Assembly: GCA_032717465.1 (NCBI GenBank)
Contig: CM064632.1
Span: forward strand, 24,744,101 to 24,808,100
DNA length: 64,000 bases
Origin: Coenobita brevimanus
Taxonomy: Eukaryota; Arthropoda; Malacostraca; Decapoda; Coenobitidae
Reading direction: 5' to 3'
Shown: piece by piece, positions 25,380 to 35,629 of the stretch
Numbering within the stretch: the first letter of the stretch is position 1
Layout: each line of letters starts with the position of its first letter
Position numbers and translations under genes: made by a program
The notes under the pieces: generated by a model
Seen by the model: the letters and a program-made list of their open reading frames with translations, nothing else
Databases searched by the model: none
Told to the model about the DNA's origin: nothing

Positions 25380-25390
25380 GATCACCTGGT

Positions 25391-26296
25391 TAGCCTTCTT
25401 TAACCTTTCCTCGAATTCAAAGTTCAAAGAACCATCCTTGGCTAAATAAGTACCTAAATATTTAAACCTATCAACTTGCTTTACAACCATACCTCCAATT
25501 ACACATTCCTGCGCATTTTCCATATTCATATTGATTATTTCAGTTTTTCCACAATTAATAACCAAACCCACCTTGCGACCTTCACTCACCAAACAGTCCA
25601 ACACTCTCTGCATCTCTTCTGGCCCATCACAAATCAAAACTATATCATCTGCATAATCTAAATCCAAAAGTTTCCTGTTCTCTCCCCAAAGTATACCTGC
25701 ACCGGTTTCTGTTCCAACGCGTTTCATAATGTAATCAATGACCAATATAAATAGTAAAGGCGATAGAACACCACCTTGAATTACTCCGGACTTGACTTCA
25801 AACGATTCACTCAGACAGCCATCAACCATCTCTTTACAAAATGTGTCCTCATGCATGTTCATAATGACCTTCACAAACTCCTATGGTATTCCATAATGTC
25901 TCATGATCTTCCCCATAGTCTCTCTCGAAACACTATCAAAAGCCTTTTCAAAATCAACAAAACAAAGACTTAACGGTACTCTCATTTCATTAACTTGCTG
26001 CATCAAATGCCTAATTATAAAGATCTGATCATTGCAACCACGTCCCTTTCTAAAACCAGCCTGTTCATCCCTCAGAATACCCTCAACCACCGGCTCCAAC
26101 CTATTTAACAACACTCTACCGAAAACTTTCAAAGCTATCGGTGACAAAGAGATTCCCCTCCAATTACCACATTCACTCAGGTCTCCCTTCTTCGGAACTT
26201 TAACAATTACACCATTCTTCCAAACTGATGGTAGTAACCCCGTCACCCATATCTTATTGAATAGCTTGGTCAAGATCATTATTAATCTATCCCCCT
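25391..26296 (-). pseudogene. LINE reverse transcriptase, inverted 5' segment
   Basis: RT fingers and palm. It starts mid-protein (GDRLIMILTKLF) and includes KGDLSECGNWRGISL, QAGFRKGRG, DFEKAFDSV, GVIQGGVLSPLLF and the catalytic YADD at about 25644-25655. A single in-frame TAG at 25881-25883 breaks the frame between HYGIP and EFVKV. The frame seems to continue past 25391 into flanking DNA by chance, which is not element sequence. Confidence 0.88.
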
Positions 26297-26809
26297 AATC
26301 AGGCAATGGGAATGCTTAAAAATATTTGGAATAATAACAATTTTTCTTTGCATACAAAAATCAAACTTTATAAGGTAATGGTTAGGAGTATCTTAATTTA
26401 TGGACACGAGTCTTGGTACAGCACAGTGACTATGGAAAATAAATTCTTGGTGTTTGAAAACAAAGCACTTAGAAGAATATTAGGAGTTAAGTGGTGGGAA
26501 AGGATACCAAATAGTAGAATTAGAGAAATAACGGGAGTGCAGCCGGTCGATGAATATGTTAGGTTCTCACGATGGAAGTGGCTAGGACATGTGTATAGGA
26601 GACAGGGAATAGTACGAGGTACACCAGGGTGGGTGGCACTTGGTAGGAGAGGTAGAGGAAGGCCAAAAGAGACGTGGGTGAGGATAATGAGACGGGAAGC
26701 TGGAGATGAGTGTTGGGGAGATCTTGAGGAGTTAGCACAAGATAGGATGTGGTGGTGTGAGTTCATCGAGGCCCTATGCATCCCCGAGGGTGCTACAGGA
26801 AATGACTGA
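26297..26809 (+). pseudogene. LINE ORF2 thumb/C-terminal segment, direct orientation
   Basis: Continues the RT from NQAMGMLKNIW through KIKLYKVMVRSILIYGHESW, ALRRILGVKWW, RWKWLGHVYRR and GRGRPKETWVR to ALCIPEGATGND, then a TGA stop at 26807-26809. Such C-termini are common in arthropod LINEs. No frameshift seen in this half. Confidence 0.88.
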
Positions 26810-26830
26810 TTGATTGATTGATCACCTGGT

Positions 26831-27680
26831 AATCAAAGGCATATCGTCGCAGCTTCGCTAGTGTTATTAAAAACCACGTCATATATCCTGGGATATTGCC
26901 CACAGATTTCGGATACAATTTGCCCACTTGATTTTGAGATATTTTGGAATACACATACAGACGCAGGCGATTACATTATTGGCTTGCTAGACGGACGATA
27001 ATTAAGCAACCTCCCCTTATTAAAATAGGTAATATTGAAGGGAGGAATACAAAGGGGAGGATGAGGCTGTAGAGGGGAGGGCATGGGAACAGAAAGAGCT
27101 GTGAGAGGAGGCGAGGGAGAGCGAGAGAGAAGGAAGAGGGGGAGGAAAGATTGCAGAGAAGTGGGGAGGGGAGGCTTTTCCCATTGGAGATGTTGGATGT
27201 AACCTTTAGAACTAAGGTGCTCTCGAAAGTTGAAGGAAATTATAGGAAGAAAAGATGGGGAAGGAGGCGGTGTTGGTGGGGTTAATGGGGCAAAGGGGGA
27301 GGAGTGATGGTGGGAAGGTCTCTTGGGGACCGGCTTAATTTTCTAACGTGGGCAAAACAAATGAGCATCGCGCCTAGCCAGAGTTGTAAAGTGTCCCTTC
27401 TTCTTCCTCTCCTCCTTCTCCCGCTTAATGAACGTGTATCCTTAACAGAGAGTTAATGGGTGATGGGGTGCCCTTTGATAACTGGGTGGAGAGATGAAAA
27501 TGCGGCATCCACTCAGGAACTAAACTTCGTTACATTTCCACGCACCTCACTGTGGCAAAGCACTGTCAGCCACAAGGGAACATCGGTTCACTACATGGGA
27601 TGTCCCTGACGAGGCGACTGCTTGCCCGGGGTTGATGGGATTGCTCGGCCAGACACACTGGGTTGATCCACAAACAACAT
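26831..27680. other. non-coding, nothing recognised
   Basis: The first 200 bp are the right flank of the LINE insertion. 27030-27330 is G/A-rich. No gene seen. Confidence 0.5.
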
Positions 27681-28685
27681 GAAACTGCCAAAGGCAGAGC
27701 ACCTGCTGGATGGATCTGATTGTGTTTGGTTAGTTTTCATTGGCGTGTGGGCAGTAGTGTGCTTGCTGAATGGATCCGATTGTGTCTGCTTTTCACTGGC
27801 ATGTCAGCAGTTATTTGGTGATTTTTTTTTGCTCCTCATTGCGAAGCACAGAATGGGTTTAGGAAGCTCAAAATTGCATTGCAAGGTGCGCCAGACGTTT
27901 CTCTTCAATTTAGTAAGGGGAAGAAATCGGTTTTCAAAATATGAAAAAATGGTGCCTGGGCCAGCCACTGGGTCCCGGCGATTTCCGGACCCTCGGCCAT
28001 TTAGGGGTTCCAACCCCCAACCCAGCCCAGGACCTTTGACCGATTTTGATGAAAAGCAATAGGCTTCCAGGGTTTATGGATATCTACCTTCTGATTTTTA
28101 TTCAGAACAATTGGCGCAAACTTGTCATCTGAAGAGAGCAGACTCTTTCGATTCTAGCAAGCAATGAAACTGTCATAGGCAGAGCACTTGCAGGATGGAT
28201 CCGATTGTGTCTTCTTAGTTTTCACTGGCGTGTGGGCAGTAGAACTCTTGCAGGATGAATCCAATTTTGTCTGCTTAGTTTTCACCGGCGTGTAGGCAGT
28301 CATTTTGCTTCATTGCGAAGTACAGGATGGGTTTAGGAAACTTAGAATTGCAATGCAAGGTGCGCCAGATGTTTCTTTTCAGTTTGGAAAGAAGAAAAAT
28401 TCGATTTTCGAAATCTGAAAAGAATGGTGCCTGGGCCGGCCACTGGGTTCCGACACTGTCCGGACCCACGGCCATTGAGGGGTTTCAACCTCCCACCCAG
28501 CCCAGGGCCTTTGACCGATTTTGATAAAAAAAACAATAGACTTTTAGGGTTTATGGATGTCTATCTTCAGATTTTTTTTTTCCAGAACGATTGGCGCCAA
28601 ACTGTGACTTTTGGAGAAGAGACAGACAGACAGACATAAGGAACTGACCAACATGCTTGCCGAATCTTTCGATTCCGGCAAGCAG
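27681..28685. repeat. 485-bp tandem duplication (two units)
   Basis: Unit 1 (27681-28165) and unit 2 (28166-28685) align along their whole length. Both start GAAACTG-C-A-AGGCAGAGCAC, contain AAGGTGCGCCAGA and GGTGCCTGGGCC, and end in TCTTTCGATTCYRGCAAG. Each has an internal diverged dimer of about 53 bp around GGATGGATCYGATTGTGTC. Unit 2 ends in a clear hairpin (28656-28682). Frames through it are not conserved between units, so coding is unlikely. Confidence 0.85.
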
Positions 28686-29760
28686 CAAGAACACACACAG
28701 TCTCTCTCTCTCTCTCTCTCAGGAATGGATGATTAGAAGCGGGAGGACAAAACTTAGGAAAATGGAAAACGTAGAGAATGAAAACAAACAGGAAGAAGAA
28801 GAGAAAGAGGACGAAGAGAAGAGGAAGAAAGAAATGAAATAAAATTGAGAAGAGTGAGCAAAGACTTGGAGCTGCAATAATAGGACTGCAATAAAGATGA
28901 GTAGTTGTAGTAGTAGTAAGAAAAGTAAGAAGAGAGCAGGATGAAGATGAGTAATAGGAAGAAGAGTGATGAAGAACAGGAGGAGGAGGAGGAGGAAGAG
29001 GGAAGAGGAGGAGGAAAATATGGAGGAGAAGAAAAAATTTCAAGAAGGATAAGATGCGCGTTAAGGAGATGAGGAAGAGTTGGATTAAATGATGATGTTA
29101 AGTCGTTGAGAGGGACACACGCCTCATTAAGAGATCTCTCACGCCATGCAGGAGACGGTGAGAGATGGGGGGTAGAGGGTAAGTGGAATGAGGGAAGTAG
29201 GAGAAGGAGGAGGAGGAGGAGAAAAGGAAAGGAGAAAGAAGAAAGAGGAAGTAGAGAGGGCGTAGGGTGGTAAGGGATAAGGTAAGAAGAGGGAGAAGGG
29301 GAGGGGGAGGGAAGGAGAAAAGGAAAGAGGAAAGAAGAAAGGGGAAGAAGGGGGAGGAGAGAGAGTAAGGGGTAAGGAAGGAACAGAGAGAAAGGGAAGG
29401 GGTAGAGAAGAGGCCAAGGTTGGAAAGATGGAAAGGAGAAGAGAGGAAGTGAAAGATGGAAGAGGACGGGAGGTGATGAGTATGGTGAGAGGAGGATACA
29501 GAGGGTAAGATGAAGGAGGGAAGAAAGGGAAATGTGATGAGGTCAAAGAAGGTGGAGAGAGAAAGGAGGGAGAAAAGAGACAGGAGAGGGGAGTTAAAAA
29601 AGGAAGGGAAGGTATGGGGGGAGAACACCTAGGGTGAGGAACGGAAGGAAGAGGAAGGAAAAAAGGAAGAGAGGGAAAGAAGAGGGACACTGAAGGGATA
29701 AGGAGAGAGGGAGTTTGGGAGAAGTGAAGGAAAGATGAATCAAAGACTGACATATAGCAG
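28686..29760. repeat. polypurine tract, about 1 kb
   Basis: Plus strand dominated by GGAGAAG/GAAAGG words from about 28735 to 29745, with few pyrimidines. Mirror-like symmetry could allow triplex formation. Serine/proline/leucine-rich minus-strand frames are compositional. Confidence 0.8.
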
Positions 29761-30046
29761 ACAGAGAAATATAAACGTGTCTGGCTGTGTATTCACGAGG
29801 TTAAGATGGAATCGTTACTGAGGAGGGACAGGGTAGGAAATGAAGGGCATGATGCTTCTTTTTGTACGTAAGAAGAAGTCGATTCCGTTTTTACCACATC
29901 AATAAGAAAAGTCTCCCCTGAGCTTAGTTAACCATTTTCACCTCAGTGACGTACAAGTGTATTATATTTATTCCCATTCTCACCATATATTCTCACACCT
30001 TTCCAGTCCCCCGGCCCTGCCATCTCTTTGCCTTGCCATCTGTAGC

Positions 30047-30090
<44 letters not shown>

Positions 30091-30323
30091 CGTGAGTGCC
30101 TGTCCTGGTAAGTGTGTGTGTCCTGCTGAGTGTGTCCTAGTTTGTGTCCTGGCCAGCCGCTCATCGCTCCTGGGACTTCTTATAACCGCCACATCTTTAA
30201 TTATAACTTTTCACTTTTCAATTACACTTCTTGCGGTTTGAGGAATCGTGATGACACAAAAACTTGGCCTTCGGATAAACTCTGAAGGACTGTTTTTACT
30301 TGACGTTTGTGCAGCCCTCTGCC
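29761..30323. other. non-coding with (GT)n
   Basis: (GT)n at 30049-30088. Otherwise nothing recognised. Confidence 0.55.
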
Positions 30324-30640
30324 TGCCTTTGAAAAGTCTCAAAAATTTGCTATTGGATTTTTCTCTTGGTCTCGGGATGGACTATTCTTTTGCACTGTCA
30401 TTTAACTGAATAGGTTTCATTATTTTGCTGAAGCGCAAGTAAATTTTTCTGCAGTTGAAGATTTGAAACTTGCAATTACAGTTTTCTCTCCAATAGGATA
30501 CATTGTTCTTTTGCAATATCATTTAATTGAAAAGGCTTTGTTAACTGTTAACATGTATACAGTTGTTGTTTCCCCAGCTGAAAAGACTCCAAAACTTGTA
30601 ACTGAAGTTATTTACTGATTCAGTAATATTTGTAATAGTT
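30324..30640. repeat. degenerate tandem repeat, about 125-130-bp unit
   Basis: Two and a half diverged units. TCTCTTGGTCTCGGGATGGACTATTCTTTTGCACTGTCATTTAACTG in unit 1 (quoted here only as landmark TTCTTTTGCACTGTCATTTA) matches TTCTTTTGCAATATCATTTA in unit 2. Both are preceded by a GAAAAGTCTCAAAA/GAAGATTTGAAACTTG segment. Confidence 0.55.
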
Positions 30641-30732
30641 ATTAACAGAGTATGAGAAGATATTGTTACCTAGATGATCCACCGTGCCAGGTGAAAATGT
30701 TGGGTGGGAAAGATGGGTTCTGTGTGGCCCGA

Positions 30733-31006
30733 AACGTTACGGAATATAAAAACATTACAGAATATAAAATTGTTAGATTATAAAAAATGTTACAGAATAT
30801 AAAAAACGTTACAGAATATAAAAACGTTACAGAACATAAAAAAGTTACAGAATATAAAAACATTACAGGATATAAAAAGTTACAGAATATAAAAAACGTT
30901 ATAGAATATAAAAACGTTACAGAATAGAAAAAACGTTACAGAATAGAAAAACGCTACAGAATAGAAAAAACGTTACAGAATAGAAAAAACGTTACAGAAT
31001 AGAAAA
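30733..31006. repeat. AT-rich minisatellite, about 17-20-bp unit
   Basis: About 14 copies of ACGTTACAGAATATAAAAAA or the AATAGAAAAA variant. The variant units cluster at the 3' side, suggesting spread by unequal exchange. Confidence 0.92.
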
Positions 31007-31082
31007 AATCAAGTTCACACCTGAGTCTGTGTCTCTCCCATCCAACATTTCCACTTGTCGCAGTGGATTACATATTTATATA

Positions 31083-31390
31083 ACAAAAATTTTCTTCTAA
31101 AAGTGTTGTTAAGAAGTAGGAACGGCAAAAGTACATAGATAAGAGATGAAAAAAAGCACAGAAACAAGAGAGCATTCAGGATGGTAGGAGATTTGGGGAC
31201 CTATACCCATTACTACATTCCACCAGCAACAAGTCTGTGGCTGTAGTGTGGAATGTAGTAATGGGTACAGGTCTCCAAATCTCTTCCCATCACGAATACT
31301 CTTTTGTTTCTGTGCTTTTTTCATCTCTTATCTGCGCATTTTTGCCATTCCTACTTCTTAACGATCATTTTAGAAGAAAATTTTTGTTTT
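31083..31390. repeat. foldback inverted repeat (about 140-bp arms, about 25-bp loop)
   Basis: The left arm (31083-31223) and the reverse complement of the right arm (31245-31390) match closely, from AACAAAAATTTTCTTCTAAA at the tips to ATTACTACATTCCAC at the loop. Two segments differ slightly. This could be a MITE/foldback element or a hairpin-RNA source. No coding potential. Confidence 0.88.
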
Positions 31391-32239
31391 CTAGTTTATG
31401 ATCTCATTGTGGAAGTATAAATATGCATAAAGCAAGTGTTAGATTTTGACTGATACATGCATAGCATACTGAAAGACTAAAACGAGGATGAAAAGAAGTG
31501 TTTTGGTACGTTCTTTAACTGTAGACGAGCTGTAGCTAACCAATATTGCTCAAAATGGCGTACTTACGAATGACGGTAATGCGGTTTTCAGGCCGTAACT
31601 CGCGAACCGTAGCCTGAATGTTCTTCTAAACATAAAAGAAACATCTACACTTGACAAGAAGCGTTTTGGTATATAGCACGCTCGTGTACGCCTTTTTGTT
31701 TTGTAGTTATGACCGATGAAGAAGGAAAGAGAGAACAAAATCGATATTTTTGCGGTTCGATTTTGGGACACCTACAAAGGTTAGCAAGACTTTACGAGGA
31801 GTTTTGCATTTGAACAGCGAAGCTCTTTTAGTTCATAAGCTTAGAACTGGGCTTTGCGACCGCTTTCGCGCGAAGGCTCCTATTCCCTATAGAACAGGAC
31901 ACCATTTTGAACCTGTGCCATTCGTACTTACGGACTGCTACCGCGTTCCGTGATATATTGTTACGACGAGGTGGAGCTAAAGGTCCATCTTACTGCGTGA
32001 AAATCAATGTAAAGTGCACAGTGGAAATTTTATTCAAAGGGAGCAGCTAACCACACGTCGTTGTAAGCTCAAAAGGTGGAAAACAGGAATAGAGTCACTC
32101 TAGAACAAATAGCAGTGACAAAAGAGGGAATTAAATAAGCGGTTAATACGTAGCTAACACTAACTTAAAGTTACAGGAACAAAATCAAACAGGTTCGACC
32201 AGGATTGGTAAGATTTGTATACCGGTTAGGTTAGGGGTT
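31391..32239. other. non-coding, nothing recognised
   Basis: Mixed composition, somewhat richer in CG dinucleotides at 31570-31960 than its surroundings. Short frames without motifs. It could be part of an old element, but nothing is identifiable. Confidence 0.45.
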
Positions 32240-32460
32240 TTTGTAACACATTGATTCTTCATTTCAGGCCCCTGTTTCAGTAAGGGTGAAACTTTAGTGT
32301 GCATTGGTTAGGGTCATATTCTGGCTGGGTTAGGAGGCTCGTTACACCCCCGAATATACAATCCAGGTCCTTATTTTTGAAAGAGTGGGAGTTTGGTGTG
32401 GATTGGATGGGGTTGTGTTCTGGCTGGGTATGAAGCATTGTGGCATCTCATTCTTAGCGA
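32240..32460. repeat. degenerate tandem duplication, about 108-bp unit
   Basis: Two units sharing CATTGGTTAGGGTCATATTCTGGCTGGGTTAGG in diverged form (landmarks TTCTGGCTGGGTTAGG and TTCTGGCTGGGTATGA). Confidence 0.6.
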
Positions 32461-32507
32461 TTTACTTCCCATATTACAGCTTAATGTACTCGTGCATGGT
32501 ATCTGTC

Positions 32508-32815
32508 TCCATTTCATATCAACATTTCTTGCATACGTGACATAAAGAAATATAGAGGCATTATGACAAGTGTGGGAAGGAGGTGGAAAGAAACACCGGC
32601 GAAATAGAGGTGAGCTTTACTCCCGACTAGTTACGCCTGTGGCTTCTTCAGAGGCAATAAAGCCCACCTCCATTTCACCCGTGCTTCCTTACACTTCCTT
32701 CCCATAAAGAAATGTGTTAGCGTAGGAGATACATAAAAAAACTAGCAAGGAACCTCCATTTCACATCAGCATTTCTTGCATATATAACAAAAATTAATAT
32801 ATAAGCGTTGCATAT
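32508..32815. repeat. direct repeats flanking an imperfect hairpin
   Basis: Direct repeats at about 32508-32570 and 32753-32815 (CTCCATTTCAYATCARCATT, then TTCTTGCATA) bracket an inverted repeat whose arms are 32574-32619 and 32657-32702. The loop holds GACTAGTTACGCCTGTGGC. Arm mismatches are mostly G/A changes compatible with G-U pairing. Confidence 0.65.
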
Positions 32816-32944
32816 ACATAAACAAACTAGAAAGGAAGAAGTGCTAGACAGCCTCCTAAGCGCACTGGTTGCTGGTAGTACATTTTGATCGTTTTATTTA
32901 AGCTGACAACAAACGACGATTTTAACTAGCTGAGATATTTACTA

Positions 32945-33150
32945 TTATATCCTTTTTACTCCAACTTGGCTTACAATTGCCATCCCTTCATTTCCACCGT
33001 AACAAGAGATCAACACTAGTATATGGTGCTGGTCACAAAGAGTGCTATAGAGAGAATGTGTGCTGTATAGTCGTAGTATTGTCTTTTTCTTCCGCTGAGC
33101 TGTGTGAAATGAGCTGCAAATGAATGATAATCTGGGACAAATTAATAATA
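32945..33150 (+). repeat. dispersed repeat family A, copy 3
   Basis: Shares TGGTCACAAAGAGTGCTAT, GTCGTAGTATTGTCTTTTTC and GTGAAATGAGCTGCAAATGA with the other copies. Followed by imperfect (ATC)n blocks at 33214-33326 in which a CAGTATCGTAWGCGACATCA segment is repeated. Confidence 0.7.
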
Positions 33151-33448
33151 AAAAAAAAGTTAATTCAGTAGTTCCAAAGGCTGTCTCTTGTGGCACTTAC
33201 TTTGTTACGGATTCATCATCATCATCGTTCTCATCATCAGTATCGTATGCGACATCATTATCATCATCATCATCAATTTCATCATCAGTATCGTAAGCGA
33301 CATCAATATCATCATCATCATCATCCCGCCTCTTCTTTCCATTAAATGTTGGGAGTGAGGAAAAAAAAAATAGATGGAAGTCTGGGATTCGTCACTGAGG
33401 TCATTCAGTTCCTAATCTTTCACCCAACCAACAACGCCATCAGGCCAG

Positions 33449-33474
33449 TGTGTGTGTGGGGGGAGGGAGGATTT

Positions 33475-33515
<41 letters not shown>

Positions 33516-33577
33516 ACGGTGGGAGGATAGCGTTGTGTGTGTGTGTGTGTGCGTGTGCGCGCGGTGGGAGGATAGCG

Positions 33578-33611
<34 letters not shown>

Positions 33612-33632
33612 GCGCCCGGTGGGAGAAGAGCG

Positions 33633-33669
<37 letters not shown>

Positions 33670-33723
33670 GTGGAGGAGGGGGGAGCCTGGTGTTCGTTTG
33701 ATGGTGGTGGTGGTGGGGCAGCC

Positions 33724-33767
<44 letters not shown>

Positions 33768-33820
33768 TGGGGGAGGGGGGAGCCTGGTGTTCGTTTGGTG
33801 GTGGTGGTGGGGGGGCAGCC

Positions 33821-33866
<46 letters not shown>

Positions 33867-33996
33867 GTGGTTGGGGTGGGGAGCCTGGTGTGTGTGTGTG
33901 TGTGCTGGTGGTTGGGGTGGGGAGCCTGGTGTGTGTGTGTGTGTGTGGGTGTGTGTGTGTGTGTGTGTGTGGGGTGGTGGTTGGGGTGGGGTGGCT

Positions 33997-34047
<51 letters not shown>

Positions 34048-34067
34048 GTGGTTGGGGTGGGGAGCCT

Positions 34068-34124
<57 letters not shown>

Positions 34125-34138
34125 GTGTGGTTTGGTTG

Positions 34139-34186
<48 letters not shown>

Positions 34187-34209
34187 TGGTGGTTGTGGTG
34201 TGGAGAGTG

Positions 34210-34263
<54 letters not shown>

Positions 34264-34285
34264 ATGTGTTTGGGGTGGGGAGCCT

Positions 34286-34331
<46 letters not shown>
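33449..34331. repeat. compound (GT)n minisatellite, about 880 bp
   Basis: At least eleven (GT)n blocks separated by related spacers. Early spacers are GCGCGGTGGGAGGATAGCG; later ones are GCTGGTGGTTGGGGTGGGGA followed by GCCTG. All three frames on both strands stay open only because of the repeat. Confidence 0.97.
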
Positions 34332-34332
<1 letters not shown>

Positions 34333-34373
34333 TTCCTTTGGGCTCATCATACTCATTATTCCTGACTGACGCG

Positions 34374-34522
34374 ATGTGGTGTGGTGTGGTGTGGTGTGGT
34401 GTGGTGTGGTGACGTGTGGTGCGGTGCGATGTGGTGTGGTGTGGTGTGTGGTGTGATGTGGTGTGGTGTGATGCCGTGTGGTGTGGTGGGGTGTGGTGTG
34501 GTGTTGTGTGGTATGATGTAAT
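34374..34522. repeat. (GTGGT)n-like satellite
   Basis: Pentanucleotide-type GTGTGGTGTGGTGTG repeats with occasional GATG and GACG variants. Confidence 0.92.
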
Positions 34523-34664
34523 GCTTGACAAAAAATGGATGACTTTGTGAGGGAAACAGTGATCCTCCAATTCCTTTGCTTTTTCTTTTATTTCTTGCTT
34601 TTTCTTCTTTTTTTCTGCTTTGGTCTTTCTTTTTTTCTTTAATTTGTCCGGCTGATTTTCTTTT

Positions 34665-34885
34665 TTACTCAGTTGCACTTCAACTTGGGCTAATATTCTC
34701 TCAGTGTATGATCCCGAGTTGTAGCAAGCGATTATCACTCTTTGACAAGAGATAAACCCCAGAATATAATGCTAATCACGACGAAGTGCTATGGATGGGA
34801 TGCACGAGTATAGCCGCTGAAGTATTGTCTCATTGTGCCACTGACCCAAGGGGATAGGCTCCATAAGGACAAAAATTTCCGCTTA
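34665..34885 (+). repeat. dispersed repeat family A, copy 4
   Basis: Shares GAGTTGTAGCAAGCG, GCTAATCACGACGAAGTGCT, GAAGTATTGTC and TGCCACTGACCC with copies 1-3. The ends are poorly preserved. Confidence 0.6.
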
Positions 34886-35098
34886 ATCAAGGCAGACGAT
34901 TTTTTTTTTTTTTTTCATAATTACATACAGCAGGATATTCTTCATCAAGAGTGAGGGGTACAGAACGTGAACTATGATGATTCACCATGATATTTTGCTC
35001 TTTGATTATTTGCTGTGTTGCTAGTGGGTGATGCTTTCGGGTGGTGGCTCCGATGTGACGAGGCGGTGGTAGGCCACTGCTCAGTTATACAAATGCAG

Positions 35099-35297
35099 CT
35101 TAATCCCGTCCCTATCCACCGACATGAGGATGGAAGACAGTGAAACAGGGACAGCTTTGGCAAACAGTCCACTGGGTTCACGTTCAGATGAGCCTGGGGT
35201 TGCAACTACTGCTACTGCTACTACTACACCTACTACAAGGAGTCCGACACGCGGTATCCATTCAATAAATTTGTATGAGGTCGTTAGAAATGATATG
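35099..35297 (+). CDS. candidate internal or first coding exon, possibly STAG/SA cohesin-subunit-like
   Basis: The frame is open for 66 codons from an acceptor-like ATGCAG (35093-35098) to a very good donor (ATG|GTAAGTAT, GT at 35298). The predicted peptide is hydrophilic with a Thr/Ala-rich middle (ATTATATTTPTTRSPTRG) and ends INLYEVVRNDM. The last part recalls the L-[FY]-E-V-V segment before the conserved core of STAG/SA cohesin subunits, but the match is only a few residues. An in-frame ATG at 35124 could start translation. It could equally be chance. No partner exon was found in this window. Confidence 0.25.
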
Positions 35298-35629
35298 GTA
35301 AGTATTAGGGCACTTAATTCATTTTAATTTGTCTAACAAAATGGACACTGAATATAGATTAATTTGTTTTTATGCAAAATTTAATTCTGATTTTAGGCAA
35401 ATAAGAAAAGGTTAACAATGAAGCGTTAGTGTTTTTATTTAGAGCATATTGTGTGCCGGATTATGGATAATTTGTGTGGGACGTTAGAGAAATCTTTAGT
35501 TCTGAATATCGTTTCGAACATTTCAGAGAGCTTATTCATACTCACTAAAGAAGACAGAGGGTGGGACTTGACCTAACTGGACTTAACCTGACTAAATTGA
35601 ACTTTTTTTACTAGATTTGACTTAACAAT
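35298..35629. other. non-coding, nothing recognised
   Basis: AT-rich, would be intron if the preceding exon candidate is real. Confidence 0.4.

Larger units (their letters stand above)
25380..26830. mobile_element. LINE insertion with 5' inversion, flanked by 11-bp target-site duplication
   Basis: Bounded by identical GATCACCTGGT at 25380-25390 and 26820-26830. Inside, 25391 to about 26296 carries ORF2 reverse-transcriptase sequence on the minus strand. About 26297-26819 carries the directly following ORF2 sequence on the plus strand, ending in a TGA and a (TGAT)n tail. Reading the minus segment to its end (KKAN) and then the plus segment (NQAMG) gives a continuous LINE protein. This is the signature of twin-primed target-site insertion known from L1. 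Clade undetermined (RTE- or L2-like C-terminus). Confidence 0.88.

Noticed and set aside
25278..25390. C-terminal extension of the inverted RT frame (…AYHALNEKYGHLK)
   Set aside because: It lies outside the target-site duplication, so it is flanking DNA read through by chance.
28655..28682. Helitron 3' end (hairpin near terminus)
   Set aside because: The hairpin is present, but no CTRR end and no matching 5' TC end were seen.
33412..34738. Long His/Thr- and Cys/Val-rich open frames on both strands
   Set aside because: They are translations of (GT)n/(CA)n and extend only because the repeat contains no stop codon.
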